From the NCBI GenBank assembly GCA_008682415.1, contig VANK01000001.1:248001-312000 (forward strand): a DNA stretch of 64,000 nucleotides, written 5' to 3'. Below the pieces are notes generated by a model. The model made no database searches and was not told the DNA's origin. It saw only the letters and a list, made by a program, of their open reading frames with translations. This document shows positions 19,203 to 29,134 of the stretch, in pieces (the stretch's first letter is position 1; each line of letters opens with the position of its first letter). The position numbers were made by a program, and so were the translations under genes. The DNA is from Acidobacteria bacterium AB60 (GTDB taxonomy: Bacteria; Acidobacteriota; Terriglobia; Terriglobales; Acidobacteriaceae).

Positions 19203-19259
19203 CCTGGTCGTGCCCGGGTAAGGGCAAAGGACCAAGCGCGAAGGCCTTGAGACTGCAGC

Positions 19260-21200
19260 CTAATTGTTGAAGGACCAGAGCTGATCGGCGGCGCCTGTGA
19301 CCGTCTCCTGGTCGAGGCCCGTCCCGTTCAGCAGAGAACTGGAGCGGCTGCCGGAGGTTTCCGCAGGAACGCCCAAAGCCAGGCCGCTCCTCTGGCTCAA
19401 CAACTCGTAATTGCCGTTGCCCATGCTCACCACCTTCCAGATCTGGTTGGAGGTGTTGGACCAGGGCCACTGGTCGATCTGGGCTCCGGAGCTTGTCGAT
19501 CCTCCATACACGTCCATCGCCAGGCCGCTGTACGCGCTGGTGATGGAGATGTAGTTGTTCCCCAGATTCGTCACGGTCCAGGTCTGGTTGCTGCCGCCGT
19601 TGGTCGGCCACATATCCAGGAAGGCTCCATTGGTCTTGCTGAATGCGGGGTCGTCGAGCACCAGGCCGGTCTGATAGTTGGAGATGACGTAGTTGCCGTT
19701 GGCGATCAGGTTGGCCGTATTAGTTGAGGCCTGCGGGATGACAACAGCAACCGAAGTGTACGCCGGCACGGAAATGGTGAAGGTGTTGCCCACTCCGCTG
19801 ATGGAACTGGAGCTGATGCCGGAGTTGGGCGTGTTGGCTCCTGGGGAGAAGTTGGCGTTGCCGAAGGTGTATTTCGTGCCGCTTGTGGAGAGCGAGCCAC
19901 CAGAGACACTGACGGAAACGTTAGTGCTGTTGTTGGGATCGTCATTGATGAGGACGATGCTGACCTGCCCGTCCGAGCGCCGCACGCCATGGGCGCGCAA
20001 CAGGGAATTGGAGGAACTGGCGGAGACCAGCCGGTCTCCGGGGCGAGCAACGATGGAATCGAACTGCACGCCATACCATGGGCCGTCCGGCGTGTTCGCC
20101 GAGGAATTCTCGAAGACCCCGCTATTCAACTCCTGATACTCGACGTTCGACGCTCCCTGTTCGAACCAGGAGAGGAACTCGTCGGCAGTGAAGAGATAGG
20201 GGAAGAGTCCACCGTTGCGGCTTGCCGCCGTCTCGGTCACCAGAATCTGAATCTGGCTCCCATTGCCGAGCGTGTAGTACTGCTGGATCGCGGACCGGAA
20301 GGTGGAGATCTCGGAACTGACCGTCGACGGGGCAGCCAGAACCTGCGCATCGGTTCCGCCGGGATACCAGTGATCGATCACGAAATCCAGCGTGTAGCCG
20401 GTGCCCTGGAGGCCGCTGGAGATGGCCTGCAGCACGCCTTGGTTCCAGCCCGGAACCCAGGGAGACGTGCTGAGGAATACGCCGCACTTGATATTGGGAT
20501 CAACCGCCTTCATGGCCTTGATGAAGGCCGCGGCGTTGGTTCCGTAAGCCGAGGGAGAGAGCGCCGGGTTGCCCTGGCGAGCCGACGCCGATTGATTCAA
20601 TACGTGCAGATCGTACTCCCAGTTCCCGCTGGCGTAGTAGCCGTTGCCGTAGATCTCGTTGCCGATCTCCCAATACACAATGCCTTCGTTGTTGGCGATG
20701 TTGGCGTACTGCACCCAGTTCGCGGCTTCACTGGTGGTGGCCGGACCGTTGTTGGTTGTGTTGGACCCATAGTTGATGGTGATGACGCCTTTGGCTCCGG
20801 AGGGCTTAATCAGGTCGGCGATCCAGTTGTCGAACGTATCTCCGGCGGCAAAGTAGCCGCCGGCGTTCAGCGTGTTGTCGCTGCCGCTGATGAAGTTGAA
20901 GATGTCGGCATACGAACCGCCGGGGTAACGGATGGCATTGAATCCGCCTGTTTTCAGTGCGGCTCCAAGTCCCTGGTTGGTCATGTAGCCGTCGTAGACC
21001 GACGAGTCCACGCCATAGCCTCCCTGGGACGGGACGCTGCCCATGGCCGACGAGGTATTGACGCTAACCGTGGCGGAGGTCTGCGCCTTCGCGGGGGAAG
21101 CGGCGAACCCGCAGCCGAGCAGAACGGCGACGAGAGCAAAGGTACGGAGGCTGCACGAGCGTGCAGGTTGCTGGGACGAGTACAGGGGGGTCCTCATCAT
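19260..21200 (-). CDS. Secreted glycosidase (arabinofuranosidase-like) with ricin-type lectin domain
   Basis: 646 residues. Signal peptide to about SPAKAQ. The catalytic region (40-400) has RYPGGSYADIFNF near the start and YWEIGNEIYGNGYY, the acid/base Glu context of clan A barrels such as GH51 and GH79; LVTETAASR near 300 may hold the nucleophile. A beta-sandwich follows (about 400-510). The C-terminal 140 residues carry three QxW-type repeats (SNQTWTV, SNQIWKV, DQLWSF), a ricin-B/CBM13-like trefoil for sugar binding. Alpha-L-arabinofuranosidase is the best guess but the GH family is not certain. Either of two adjacent ATGs (21200 or 21197) may be used; AAAGGAA lies upstream. Confidence 0.75.
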   Translation of the reverse strand: MMRTPLYSSQQPARSCSLRTFALVAVLLGCGFAASPAKAQTSATVSVNTSSAMGSVPSQGGYGVDSSVYDGYMTNQGLGAALKTGGFNAIRYPGGSYADIFNFISGSDNTLNAGGYFAAGDTFDNWIADLIKPSGAKGVITINYGSNTTNNGPATTSEAANWVQYANIANNEGIVYWEIGNEIYGNGYYASGNWEYDLHVLNQSASARQGNPALSPSAYGTNAAAFIKAMKAVDPNIKCGVFLSTSPWVPGWNQGVLQAISSGLQGTGYTLDFVIDHWYPGGTDAQVLAAPSTVSSEISTFRSAIQQYYTLGNGSQIQILVTETAASRNGGLFPYLFTADEFLSWFEQGASNVEYQELNSGVFENSSANTPDGPWYGVQFDSIVARPGDRLVSASSSNSLLRAHGVRRSDGQVSIVLINDDPNNSTNVSVSVSGGSLSTSGTKYTFGNANFSPGANTPNSGISSSSISGVGNTFTISVPAYTSVAVVIPQASTNTANLIANGNYVISNYQTGLVLDDPAFSKTNGAFLDMWPTNGGSNQTWTVTNLGNNYISITSAYSGLAMDVYGGSTSSGAQIDQWPWSNTSNQIWKVVSMGNGNYELLSQRSGLALGVPAETSGSRSSSLLNGTGLDQETVTGAADQLWSFNN

Positions 21201-21676
21201 GAGAAAAACGATTCCTTTCCGAATCGGGATGACCGGATGTCCGGTCTTTTATTTGTCGTCGATCGCCAGGACGAGGTGCCGGGCACCGACAACGGGGATG
21301 AGTAGACTTCGTCTCCCTGTTTCTGGGGAAGGTTAAAGATGTACGAAGTTGTACGCAGGGCCGTCCGCTGGCGTAGTTTTCAAAAACCAAAGGCTTTAGT
21401 TTGGACTATTTAACAGAACTGGTACGCAGTTCACAGCAGGTTCAACCCGGCGGTGATTCGCGACTGGCGGCAAGGGGGTTTGGGGCAAGGTGCGAGAGCA
21501 AAAAAGTGTTCCATCCGGCGAAGTTGACTCGCGGGTGCAGGCGGCGACGATTTCGGGGAAACCTTTCGCCGTGGGAGGCACCGCCGGATGGATGCTGATA
21601 CTGTCGTCGCGAGCCCCGATTCCCCTCCTTATATAAGGTAGGCCGCCGGCGAAGACCGGCTCCCAGGGGATTGAGG
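21201..21676. other. Intergenic region between two glycosidase genes
   Basis: 476 bp between leftward genes. Near its right end GCCGG (21645-21650 region) and CCGGC form a short hairpin just past the fucosidase stop, a weak terminator candidate without a T tract. An AT-richer part around 21370-21420 is where a leftward promoter for the arabinofuranosidase-like gene may lie. No ORF with coding character. Confidence 0.35.
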
Positions 21677-23230
21677 CTAGACGATCTTCAGGGCGATGGC
21701 GTACTCGCAGGGTTTTTCCGGCGGCATCTTTACGGTGAGTCCCTGCTCATCCTGGGCCCAGTCCAGTTTGCCTTTGAAGCCGAGAAGTTCCACGTTGCGG
21801 ATCTTTGGAGGCGCCAGGGAGCTGCTGGTGGCGAGGGGCTTGATGAGGGCAAGGTTTTGCGGCCAGCCCATGAGGAAGGCGTAGAGGGTATCGCCTTTGG
21901 TGGTGAAGCGTACCTCTTCGGCGGTGAGGTCGGTGCGGCTGGACTCGTTGAAGCGGGTGCCGCCCGCGGCGGGCGGGGCGCCGGCGACGGGACCGTCGCC
22001 AAAGATCTTCCAGGGACGGGTTCCGTAGATTGCCTCGCTGTTGACGGCCATCCACTTGGTGATCTCTTCGAGGATGACGGACTCTTCGTAATCGAGCTGT
22101 CCGCTGTTGGGGAGGGGGAAGTTGAGGAGGAGGTTGCCGTTGCGGCTCACGATGTCGACGAGCATGTCGATGACGTATTTCGGCGACTTGTAGCGGGCCT
22201 CGCGGTTGTAATGCCAGTCGCCGATGCAGGTGTCGGTTTGCCAGGGGTTGGGCTGGATGCCGGCGGCGACGCCGCGCTCCCAATCGAGCACGCAGGTGCC
22301 GACCTGGCAGTCGCTGGGCAGCTTGCTGAAGTAGACGGCTTCGGAGCGGCCGCCGCGGCGGCGGGCATCGATGTTATAGAGGTTGGCGACGAGGGCGAGG
22401 CCGTATTCCTCGAAGAAGATGTCGCCGTCGGAGTAGAGCAGGTCGGGCTGGTACTTGTCGGTGAGGTCTTTGATGCGGTTGAAGTAGTGCTGCTGCCAGG
22501 CGGCGGGGGCCTGACGATCGTTGAGGAGACGGTCGCTGTAGGGGTACAGCGGGGGAAATTCGTGGTAGAGGTCGGCGTATGCGGGATTGGCGCCGTCGTA
22601 GGGGACGCCCGCGAGCGGGCCGGTGGTGTCGCTCATGTGCGAGGTGCAGAACCAGTGATAGCCAGGGGCGAGATGATCGCTGACCGCGAAGCGGAGGCCG
22701 TGCTTTTCGGCGGCGGCTTTGAATTCGCCGACGATGTCGCGCCTGGGGCCGGTGGCTACGGCGTTCCAGCGGGGCTGATGTTTTGAGTTCCACAGGTCGA
22801 AGCCGTCGTGGTGGACGGCCATGCTGCAGAAGTATTGCGCGCCGGCCTTCTTGTAGAGGCCGAGCAGGTGATCGGGATCGAAGCGCTCTGCCTTCCAGAG
22901 GGGGACGACGTCTTTGTAGCCGACGCGGGTGGGGTGGCCGTAGGTTTTGACGTGGTACTCGTACTGCTTGCTGCCCTGGATGTACATGTTGCGCGCGTAC
23001 CAGTCGCCGTATTCGAGGGCGGACTGCGGACCCCAGTGAGCCCATATGCCGAATTTGGCGTCGCGATACCAGTCGGGCACCTGCCATTCGCGGAGGGATT
23101 CGCGGGTGGGCTTGAAGGGGCCGGGGGCGATTTCGAGCGTGGCGGGGGAGGATTGGGCGCGGGCGGTGCGAGAGAGGAGAGCGGGGGCTCCTGCCATGAG
23201 CGCGAGCGCTCGTCTGCGGCTGATTCTCAT
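21677..23230 (-). CDS. Alpha-L-fucosidase (GH29)
   Basis: 517 residues. A Tat leader (RISRRRALALMAG) directs export. The GH29 barrel starts with WYRDAKFGIWAHWGP, has MAVHHDGFDLWNSKHQPRWN, and carries the catalytic Asp in PDLLYSDGDIFFEE, the position of the GH29 nucleophile. NGNLLLNFPLPNSGQLD is another family hallmark. A C-terminal beta domain follows. It releases alpha-fucose from glycans in the periplasm or outside, and its neighbours are also secreted hydrolases on the same strand. Confidence 0.93.
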   Translation of the reverse strand: MRISRRRALALMAGAPALLSRTARAQSSPATLEIAPGPFKPTRESLREWQVPDWYRDAKFGIWAHWGPQSALEYGDWYARNMYIQGSKQYEYHVKTYGHPTRVGYKDVVPLWKAERFDPDHLLGLYKKAGAQYFCSMAVHHDGFDLWNSKHQPRWNAVATGPRRDIVGEFKAAAEKHGLRFAVSDHLAPGYHWFCTSHMSDTTGPLAGVPYDGANPAYADLYHEFPPLYPYSDRLLNDRQAPAAWQQHYFNRIKDLTDKYQPDLLYSDGDIFFEEYGLALVANLYNIDARRRGGRSEAVYFSKLPSDCQVGTCVLDWERGVAAGIQPNPWQTDTCIGDWHYNREARYKSPKYVIDMLVDIVSRNGNLLLNFPLPNSGQLDYEESVILEEITKWMAVNSEAIYGTRPWKIFGDGPVAGAPPAAGGTRFNESSRTDLTAEEVRFTTKGDTLYAFLMGWPQNLALIKPLATSSSLAPPKIRNVELLGFKGKLDWAQDEQGLTVKMPPEKPCEYAIALKIV

Positions 23231-23599
23231 TGGGGTGTTTGCCTCGGAGATTTTGACTCGCGCCAGTCTACTTTAACGATAACTGGAATGTCACGGACAG
23301 ATTCGGGGTGGGCATCTTCCGGCTGTTAGCTTTCGTATGCCCAGCTACCCCCCACCCCCCCCCCTTTGGTGCACCAGATTTGGTGCAATTCGAGGTCGGT
23401 TCCTCCCCCCCAGTTTCGGGATTCAGCGAAACGCTGCCATGGAAAAGAACTTTTGAGGCAACACAGCCCCTCTGGTTCCTGGGAACCTCTGCCGAGTATG
23501 CTCCGGTTGCGGGAGGATGCTTGTGACTGCGATCACGATTGGCGGTGAGGCGAAGAGGGCCCAGGGTGGCAGCCGCAATGGGCATCACGAAGATCTCGC
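23231..23599. other. Intergenic region holding a C-tract/GGTGCA hairpin repeat
   Basis: 369 bp between two leftward genes. The notable content is the repeat at 23348-23387, listed separately. The AT-richer end next to 23270-23290 probably carries the fucosidase promoter. No gene-like ORF. Confidence 0.4.
23348..23387. repeat. C-tract plus GGTGCA hairpin repeat, copy 1
   Basis: An almost pure C run (23348-23364) is followed by TGCACCA (23370-23376) and TGGTGCA (23381-23387), a 7-bp stem with a 4-nt loop. The same order, C run then TGCACC hairpin, recurs twice at 48331-48366 and 48417-48456. Confidence 0.75.
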
Positions 23600-25672
23600 C
23601 TACCACACGCGGCACTGCTTCGCATGTACCTCGGCGTCTCCTGCTTTGCAGCCGAAGGCTTTCTGGAACTCGGGCATATTGGCGACCACGTTATTGACGC
23701 GCAGGAATGGCGCGGAGTGCGGGTTGGTGAGGATCAGTGTGCGGATGGCCTCGGGGCGGATCTGGTCGCACCAGCCGGTGGCGAAGGCGATGAAGAAGCG
23801 CTGCAGGTTGGTGCGGCCGGCGGCGTCTTTGTCGTCGAGGGACTTGCCTTGCTGCTTGAGGTCTTCGCTCAAGGCGGCGAGGGCGAGATAGATGCCGCCG
23901 TTGTCAGCGGTGTCTTCGCCCTGGGTGAGCTTGCCGTTCTGCTCGACGCCGGCGATGCCGGGGACGGGGCCGGTGTACTCGTGGGCGATGCAGGAGCCGC
24001 GCTGCTCGTATTGTTTGGCGTCTTCGGGGGTCCACCAGTCGCGGAGATTGCCTTTGACGTCGAACTTGCGGCCCTGGTCGTCGAAGTCGTGGGTCATTTC
24101 GTGGCCCATGATGGCGCCTTCGGCGCCGTAGTTGAGCACGTCGTCGGCAGCGGCGTCGAAGAACGGAGGCTGGAGCATGCCGGCGGGGAAGTTGATGGTG
24201 TTGGTCTGCGGGTCTTCATAGGCGTCGACGGTTGGCGGGGTCATGACCCACTGTTTGCGGTCGAGCGGGTGGCCGATGAAGGCGAGTTGGCGCTTGAGCT
24301 CGAAGGCGGTGGCGCGTTCGACGTTGGCGAGGTAGCTGTCGCGGGAGATGGAGAGGGAGCTGTAGTCGATCCAGTTGTCGGGGTAGCCGATCTTTTCGAT
24401 GACGGCGGCGAGCTTCTGGTGCGCCTCCTTCTTTGTGGTGGCTTGCATCCAGGAGACGGAGTCGATGTCGCGGCCCATGGCGGACTCGATGTCCTTGACC
24501 ATCTTGAGGGCGCGGGCCTTGCTCTCAGGGGGGAAGACCTGGGCGACGTAGACCTGTCCGAGGGCTTCGCCCATGTAGTGATCGACGGCGATGGCACAGC
24601 GGCGCCAGTCGGGATCCTGCTGTTGCTGGCCGAGGAGGGTCTTCAGGAGTTCGAAGGAGGCATCGCGCCAGGCCTTGCCGAGCGGGGGCGCGGCGGAGCG
24701 AAGGGTGTGGAAGCGGAGGTAGAGCTTCCAGGTGGCGAGGTCTTCGGCGGTGAGGAGCTTGTTGAGGGTGCGGAAGAAGTCGGGAGATGAGACCTCGTAG
24801 AGGGGGACCTGGGGGGCGTTGAGGCCGCGCAGGTAGGCGTCCCAGTCGAAGGCGGGGGTGAGCGCTTTGAGGGTGGCGAGGGTGTAGCGGTTGTTGACCT
24901 TGTTGGGATCGCGGCGGGTGATGTTATCCATGTGCGACTGGGCCATGGCGGTTTCGACGCGCAGGATGGTGGCGGCATCGCGGGTGGCGTCGGCGTCGCC
25001 AACTCCGGTGAGTTTGAGGAGGGAGACGATGAAGGTGACGTACTGGTCGCGGATCTTTTTGGAGTCGTCGTCGGATTTGAGGTAGAAGTCGCGGCCGGGC
25101 ATGCCGAGTCCGCCCTGGTCGACGCCGGCGACGACGCGGCTGACGTCGTTGTAGTCGGCGCCGGGGCCGTAGCCGAGGAGGGCGACGTTGGTCTGGTTGT
25201 CGGAGCCCTCCCAGGCGCGGCCGAAGGAGGAGTGGATGAGGGCGAGGGTGGCGGCGATGTCGCGCTTGTCTTTCATGGCGCTGATGCGCTCGAGGATCGG
25301 CTGGATCTCGGCGAGCTCGCCTTCGGCGGGCTGGTTCATGCAGCTGGCGTAGAAGTCGCCGATCTTCTGCTCGTTGGGAGAGCGAGCGGGGTCGGGAGCC
25401 TTGTTCTTTTCGAGGATCTGGTGGAGGACGGCGCGGTTCCAGTTCTGGAGCTCTTCGGCGGGGCCCCACCAGATTTCGTCGGGAGGGATGGGGTTGGCGG
25501 CGTTGATTTTGCCGCATACATATTGATAGAAGTCGGCGCAGGGGCTGACGGAGGGGTCGACGTTGGTGAGGTCGACGTGGGGGAGTTTGGGCAGGGAGGC
25601 GTCGGTCTGGGCCAGGCAGTGGGAGAGGCAGCCGAGGGCGAGGAGCAGGGAGGCGGGCAGCGTCGATCTCAT
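23600..25672 (-). CDS. M13 family metallopeptidase (neprilysin/PepO-like)
   Basis: 690 residues, signal peptide to about HCLAQT. Zinc endopeptidase of oligopeptides, probably periplasmic. Zinc site: MGHEMTHDFDDQG supplies two His and the catalytic Glu, and GEDTADNGG supplies the third ligand. FPAGMLQPPFF and the CRVW C-terminus are M13 hallmarks and length is normal. The substrate-binding Asn-Ala-(Tyr/Phe)-Tyr motif reads Asp-Ala-Tyr-Glu here (VDAYEDP), an odd change that may alter specificity. Confidence 0.93.
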   Translation of the reverse strand: MRSTLPASLLLALGCLSHCLAQTDASLPKLPHVDLTNVDPSVSPCADFYQYVCGKINAANPIPPDEIWWGPAEELQNWNRAVLHQILEKNKAPDPARSPNEQKIGDFYASCMNQPAEGELAEIQPILERISAMKDKRDIAATLALIHSSFGRAWEGSDNQTNVALLGYGPGADYNDVSRVVAGVDQGGLGMPGRDFYLKSDDDSKKIRDQYVTFIVSLLKLTGVGDADATRDAATILRVETAMAQSHMDNITRRDPNKVNNRYTLATLKALTPAFDWDAYLRGLNAPQVPLYEVSSPDFFRTLNKLLTAEDLATWKLYLRFHTLRSAAPPLGKAWRDASFELLKTLLGQQQQDPDWRRCAIAVDHYMGEALGQVYVAQVFPPESKARALKMVKDIESAMGRDIDSVSWMQATTKKEAHQKLAAVIEKIGYPDNWIDYSSLSISRDSYLANVERATAFELKRQLAFIGHPLDRKQWVMTPPTVDAYEDPQTNTINFPAGMLQPPFFDAAADDVLNYGAEGAIMGHEMTHDFDDQGRKFDVKGNLRDWWTPEDAKQYEQRGSCIAHEYTGPVPGIAGVEQNGKLTQGEDTADNGGIYLALAALSEDLKQQGKSLDDKDAAGRTNLQRFFIAFATGWCDQIRPEAIRTLILTNPHSAPFLRVNNVVANMPEFQKAFGCKAGDAEVHAKQCRVW

Positions 25673-25802
25673 GGGGACTCTCCGTGAAGTGGGGTGAGCA
25701 CAGAGGACTGCACCAGGTATGGCAACAGGGACGGCACATGATACCGCGAATGGGTGGTCTGCGCGCCCGGGATGAGATCAGGCGGGGCGGTGGCGACGGG
25801 GC

Positions 25803-26831
<1,029 letters not shown>

Positions 26832-26979
26832 TGCTCACTCTTTGGGCAGAAGAATCCGCTGCGGGCCACCTTATCACGGCGTTGCGGGGTGGGCGGCGGG
26901 TTTGGGTTGGAAAGGGGAAGGCGGAGTCGGAGGTGTCCGTGATACGCCCGCCATCTCACTGGGCAACTGCTAATCTCAA

Positions 26980-27423
26980 TTGGTGGATTCAGAACAACTG
27001 AAATTTCTCCAACGACGGTTGCGACAGGCGTCGGTCGAACAACCAGACCTGAAGCGCCTAAAATCTCTTCTGCTTCGGATTGGTGGAACTTTCGTTGTTG
27101 CTCCTCCCAAGCCCGATCAGGACATCCCGACACTGCTCCATTCAGGCTTCGTCATGAGCGGCACTGCAAAGCTGAAGCGTGGGAAGGCCAGCATGTGTCA
27201 CCAGAACGTCGCCTCCTCATGGAAGGCTCGCAAATTCGGAATCATCGGTATCGCCACCGGGTATGCACTAAGCGAGGATGGCTTGTGGCGACAACACTCT
27301 TGGGGTTTGCTACGGGATGGGATTCTGGAAACCACTGAGCCGAGGGTGAAGTACTTCGGCATCCTGTTGCAGGGCGACAGGGCCGACAGCTTCGCGAGTG
27401 TTAACGCTCCTAAGGAGTCGTAA
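26980..27423 (+). CDS. Orphan protein with Cys-His-x-Asn and His-Ser-Trp motifs
   Basis: 147 residues from TTG at 26980 (GTG one codon later is equally possible). Not recognised. The fold seems soluble. A possible active site is MCHQNV (Cys 73, His 74, Asn 76) with GYALSEDGLWRQHSWG (Tyr 95, His 106, Trp 108), a spacing that could suit a papain- or transglutaminase-like enzyme, but this is only a motif impression. Base composition is visibly less GC-rich than its neighbours, and it stands alone on the plus strand, so acquisition by transfer is plausible. Confidence 0.6.
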   Translation: MVDSEQLKFLQRRLRQASVEQPDLKRLKSLLLRIGGTFVVAPPKPDQDIPTLLHSGFVMSGTAKLKRGKASMCHQNVASSWKARKFGIIGIATGYALSEDGLWRQHSWGLLRDGILETTEPRVKYFGILLQGDRADSFASVNAPKES

Positions 27424-27615
27424 TCGGACGTTGTGTGTGCAGGCTGCGGCGGTCATAACCAGGAATTGCGAGTGGCTGTCGGCAATGCTTCCCTAATCCT
27501 TTTCTTCGCCCCGTGCGGCTCCCGGGCAACCGGCGAAAGATGACGGGGCCGAAGAGGGGGCTGTGCAGGACGGGGCGAAATCGGGACAACGCGCGTCGCC
27601 GTTTAGATTAGGGAG

Positions 27616-28977
27616 ATGGCGCGACCGGCAACCACGACTGCGGAATGGAGAGGGGAACTGCGCGCGATGGTGGCGCTGGCGGTGCCGGTCGTCCTGAGCG
27701 AGCTGGGGTGGATGGCCCAGGGCGTGGTGGACACCATCATGGTGGGCAAGCTGGGTCCGGCGGCGATTGGGGCGGTGGCGCTTGGGAACGCGGTGTACTA
27801 CACGCCGTCGCTGTTTGGGATCGGATTGCTGCTGGGGCTGGACACGCTGGTGTCGCATGCGTACGGCCGGCGCGACCACGAGGCGTGCCATCACTGGCTG
27901 GCGCAGGGAGTTTACCTGGCGTGCATTGTCAGTCCGCCGCTGACGGTGCTGCTGATCGCGGCAAGCTACGCATTCCGGCATGTGGGGATTACGGCGGAGG
28001 TGGCGGGGCCGGCGGCCGGGTATCTGCGGATTTTGTCGCTGAGCACGCTGCCTCTGCTGCTGTATGGAGGAGCGCGGCGCTACCTGCAGGGCGTGGGGCA
28101 GGTGCGGGTGGTGACGGTCACGTTCGTGGTGGCGAACCTTCTGAACTGGGCGGGGAACTGGATTTTTATCTACGGGAAACTGGGGATGCCGGCGCTGGGG
28201 GTGAACGGGTCGGCGTGGTCGACGGTGGTGGCGCGGATCAGCATGGCCGTGGCGCTGATTGGCTTTGCGTGGCGGTACGAGCGGTCGCGGGGGCATCCGC
28301 TGTTCCGGCATTGGGCGCGGCCGAGCCTGCTGAAGATCCGGCAGTTGGTGAAGATCGGGGCGCCGGCGGCGGGGCAGATTGTGCTGGAGGTTGGGGCCTG
28401 GAACCTGGGCACGTTTTCGGCGGGGTGGCTGACACCGGTGGCGCTGGCGACACATCAGATTTCGCTGAACTACGCGGCGCTAACGTATATGGTGCCGCTG
28501 GGGATTTCGGCGGCGGCGGCGGTGAGCGTGGGGCACGCGATCGGGGCAGGGGATCCAGCGCGGGCGCGGCGAGCTGGATGGCTGGCGGAGGGGTTGGGGG
28601 TGGCGTTCATGCTGGGAGCGGCGATTGTGTTTATTGTGGCGCCGCGACCGCTGATCTCGCTGTACACGACGGATCCCCAGGTGATGGCGGTGGGGCCGAA
28701 GCTTTTGTGGATTGCGGCGGCGTTTCAGATATTTGATGGGATTCAGACGGTGTCGACGGGGGCGCTGCGGGGGCTGGGGGAGACGCGCGCGCCGATGATT
28801 GTGAATTTTGTGGGGTATTGGGTGATCGGGCTGCCGCTGGGGTTTGTGCTTTGTTTTGTGCTGCATTGGGGGATTTATGGGTTGTGGACGGGGCTAACGC
28901 TGGCGCTGGTGATTATTTCGTGCGCGTTGCTGCGGCGGTGGCACAAGGATTCGGCGAGGCCGCTGGTGCTGGGCTAA
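27616..28977 (+). CDS. MATE family efflux transporter
   Basis: 453 residues, about 12 hydrophobic segments. Family features: ALAVPVVLSELGWMAQGVVDTIMVGKLGPAAIGAVALGN at the first two helices (first part read in sections), the second-half repeat with PLGISAAAAVSVGHAIGAGD and ALRGLGETRAPM. Exports drugs or metabolites against Na+ or H+ at the inner membrane. GGGAG lies 3-7 bp upstream of the ATG. The 192 bp before it hold no gene. Substrate cannot be deduced. Confidence 0.92.
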   Translation: MARPATTTAEWRGELRAMVALAVPVVLSELGWMAQGVVDTIMVGKLGPAAIGAVALGNAVYYTPSLFGIGLLLGLDTLVSHAYGRRDHEACHHWLAQGVYLACIVSPPLTVLLIAASYAFRHVGITAEVAGPAAGYLRILSLSTLPLLLYGGARRYLQGVGQVRVVTVTFVVANLLNWAGNWIFIYGKLGMPALGVNGSAWSTVVARISMAVALIGFAWRYERSRGHPLFRHWARPSLLKIRQLVKIGAPAAGQIVLEVGAWNLGTFSAGWLTPVALATHQISLNYAALTYMVPLGISAAAAVSVGHAIGAGDPARARRAGWLAEGLGVAFMLGAAIVFIVAPRPLISLYTTDPQVMAVGPKLLWIAAAFQIFDGIQTVSTGALRGLGETRAPMIVNFVGYWVIGLPLGFVLCFVLHWGIYGLWTGLTLALVIISCALLRRWHKDSARPLVLG

Positions 28978-29065
28978 GGAGCGCAGGTTGCGGGAGGAGA
29001 TGGGGGCTGGTGGTACTCGAGTTGTAACGGCTATCCACCTTCGTGATACGCGCGGGTCGGCCGGG

Positions 29066-29103
29066 TGACTATAATTACATGGGAGTTAGTAGTCCCCACT
29101 CCC
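29066..29103 (+). promoter_or_regulatory. Probable korAB promoter and leader hairpin
   Basis: TATAAT at 29070-29075 is a perfect -10 box; no good -35 is seen at 17 bp. Just downstream GGGAGT (29081-29086) and ACTCCC (29098-29103) can form a 6-bp stem at or near the 5' end of the transcript, about 30 bp before the korA ATG. Confidence 0.5.
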
Positions 29104-29134
29104 TTAGAGAATTCACTGGAAGGAATCCCGCCAA

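Noticed and set aside
18881..19259. preQ1 riboswitch upstream of queC
   Set aside because: No conserved H-type pseudoknot pattern is seen; the only strong structure is the interspersed dyad repeat.
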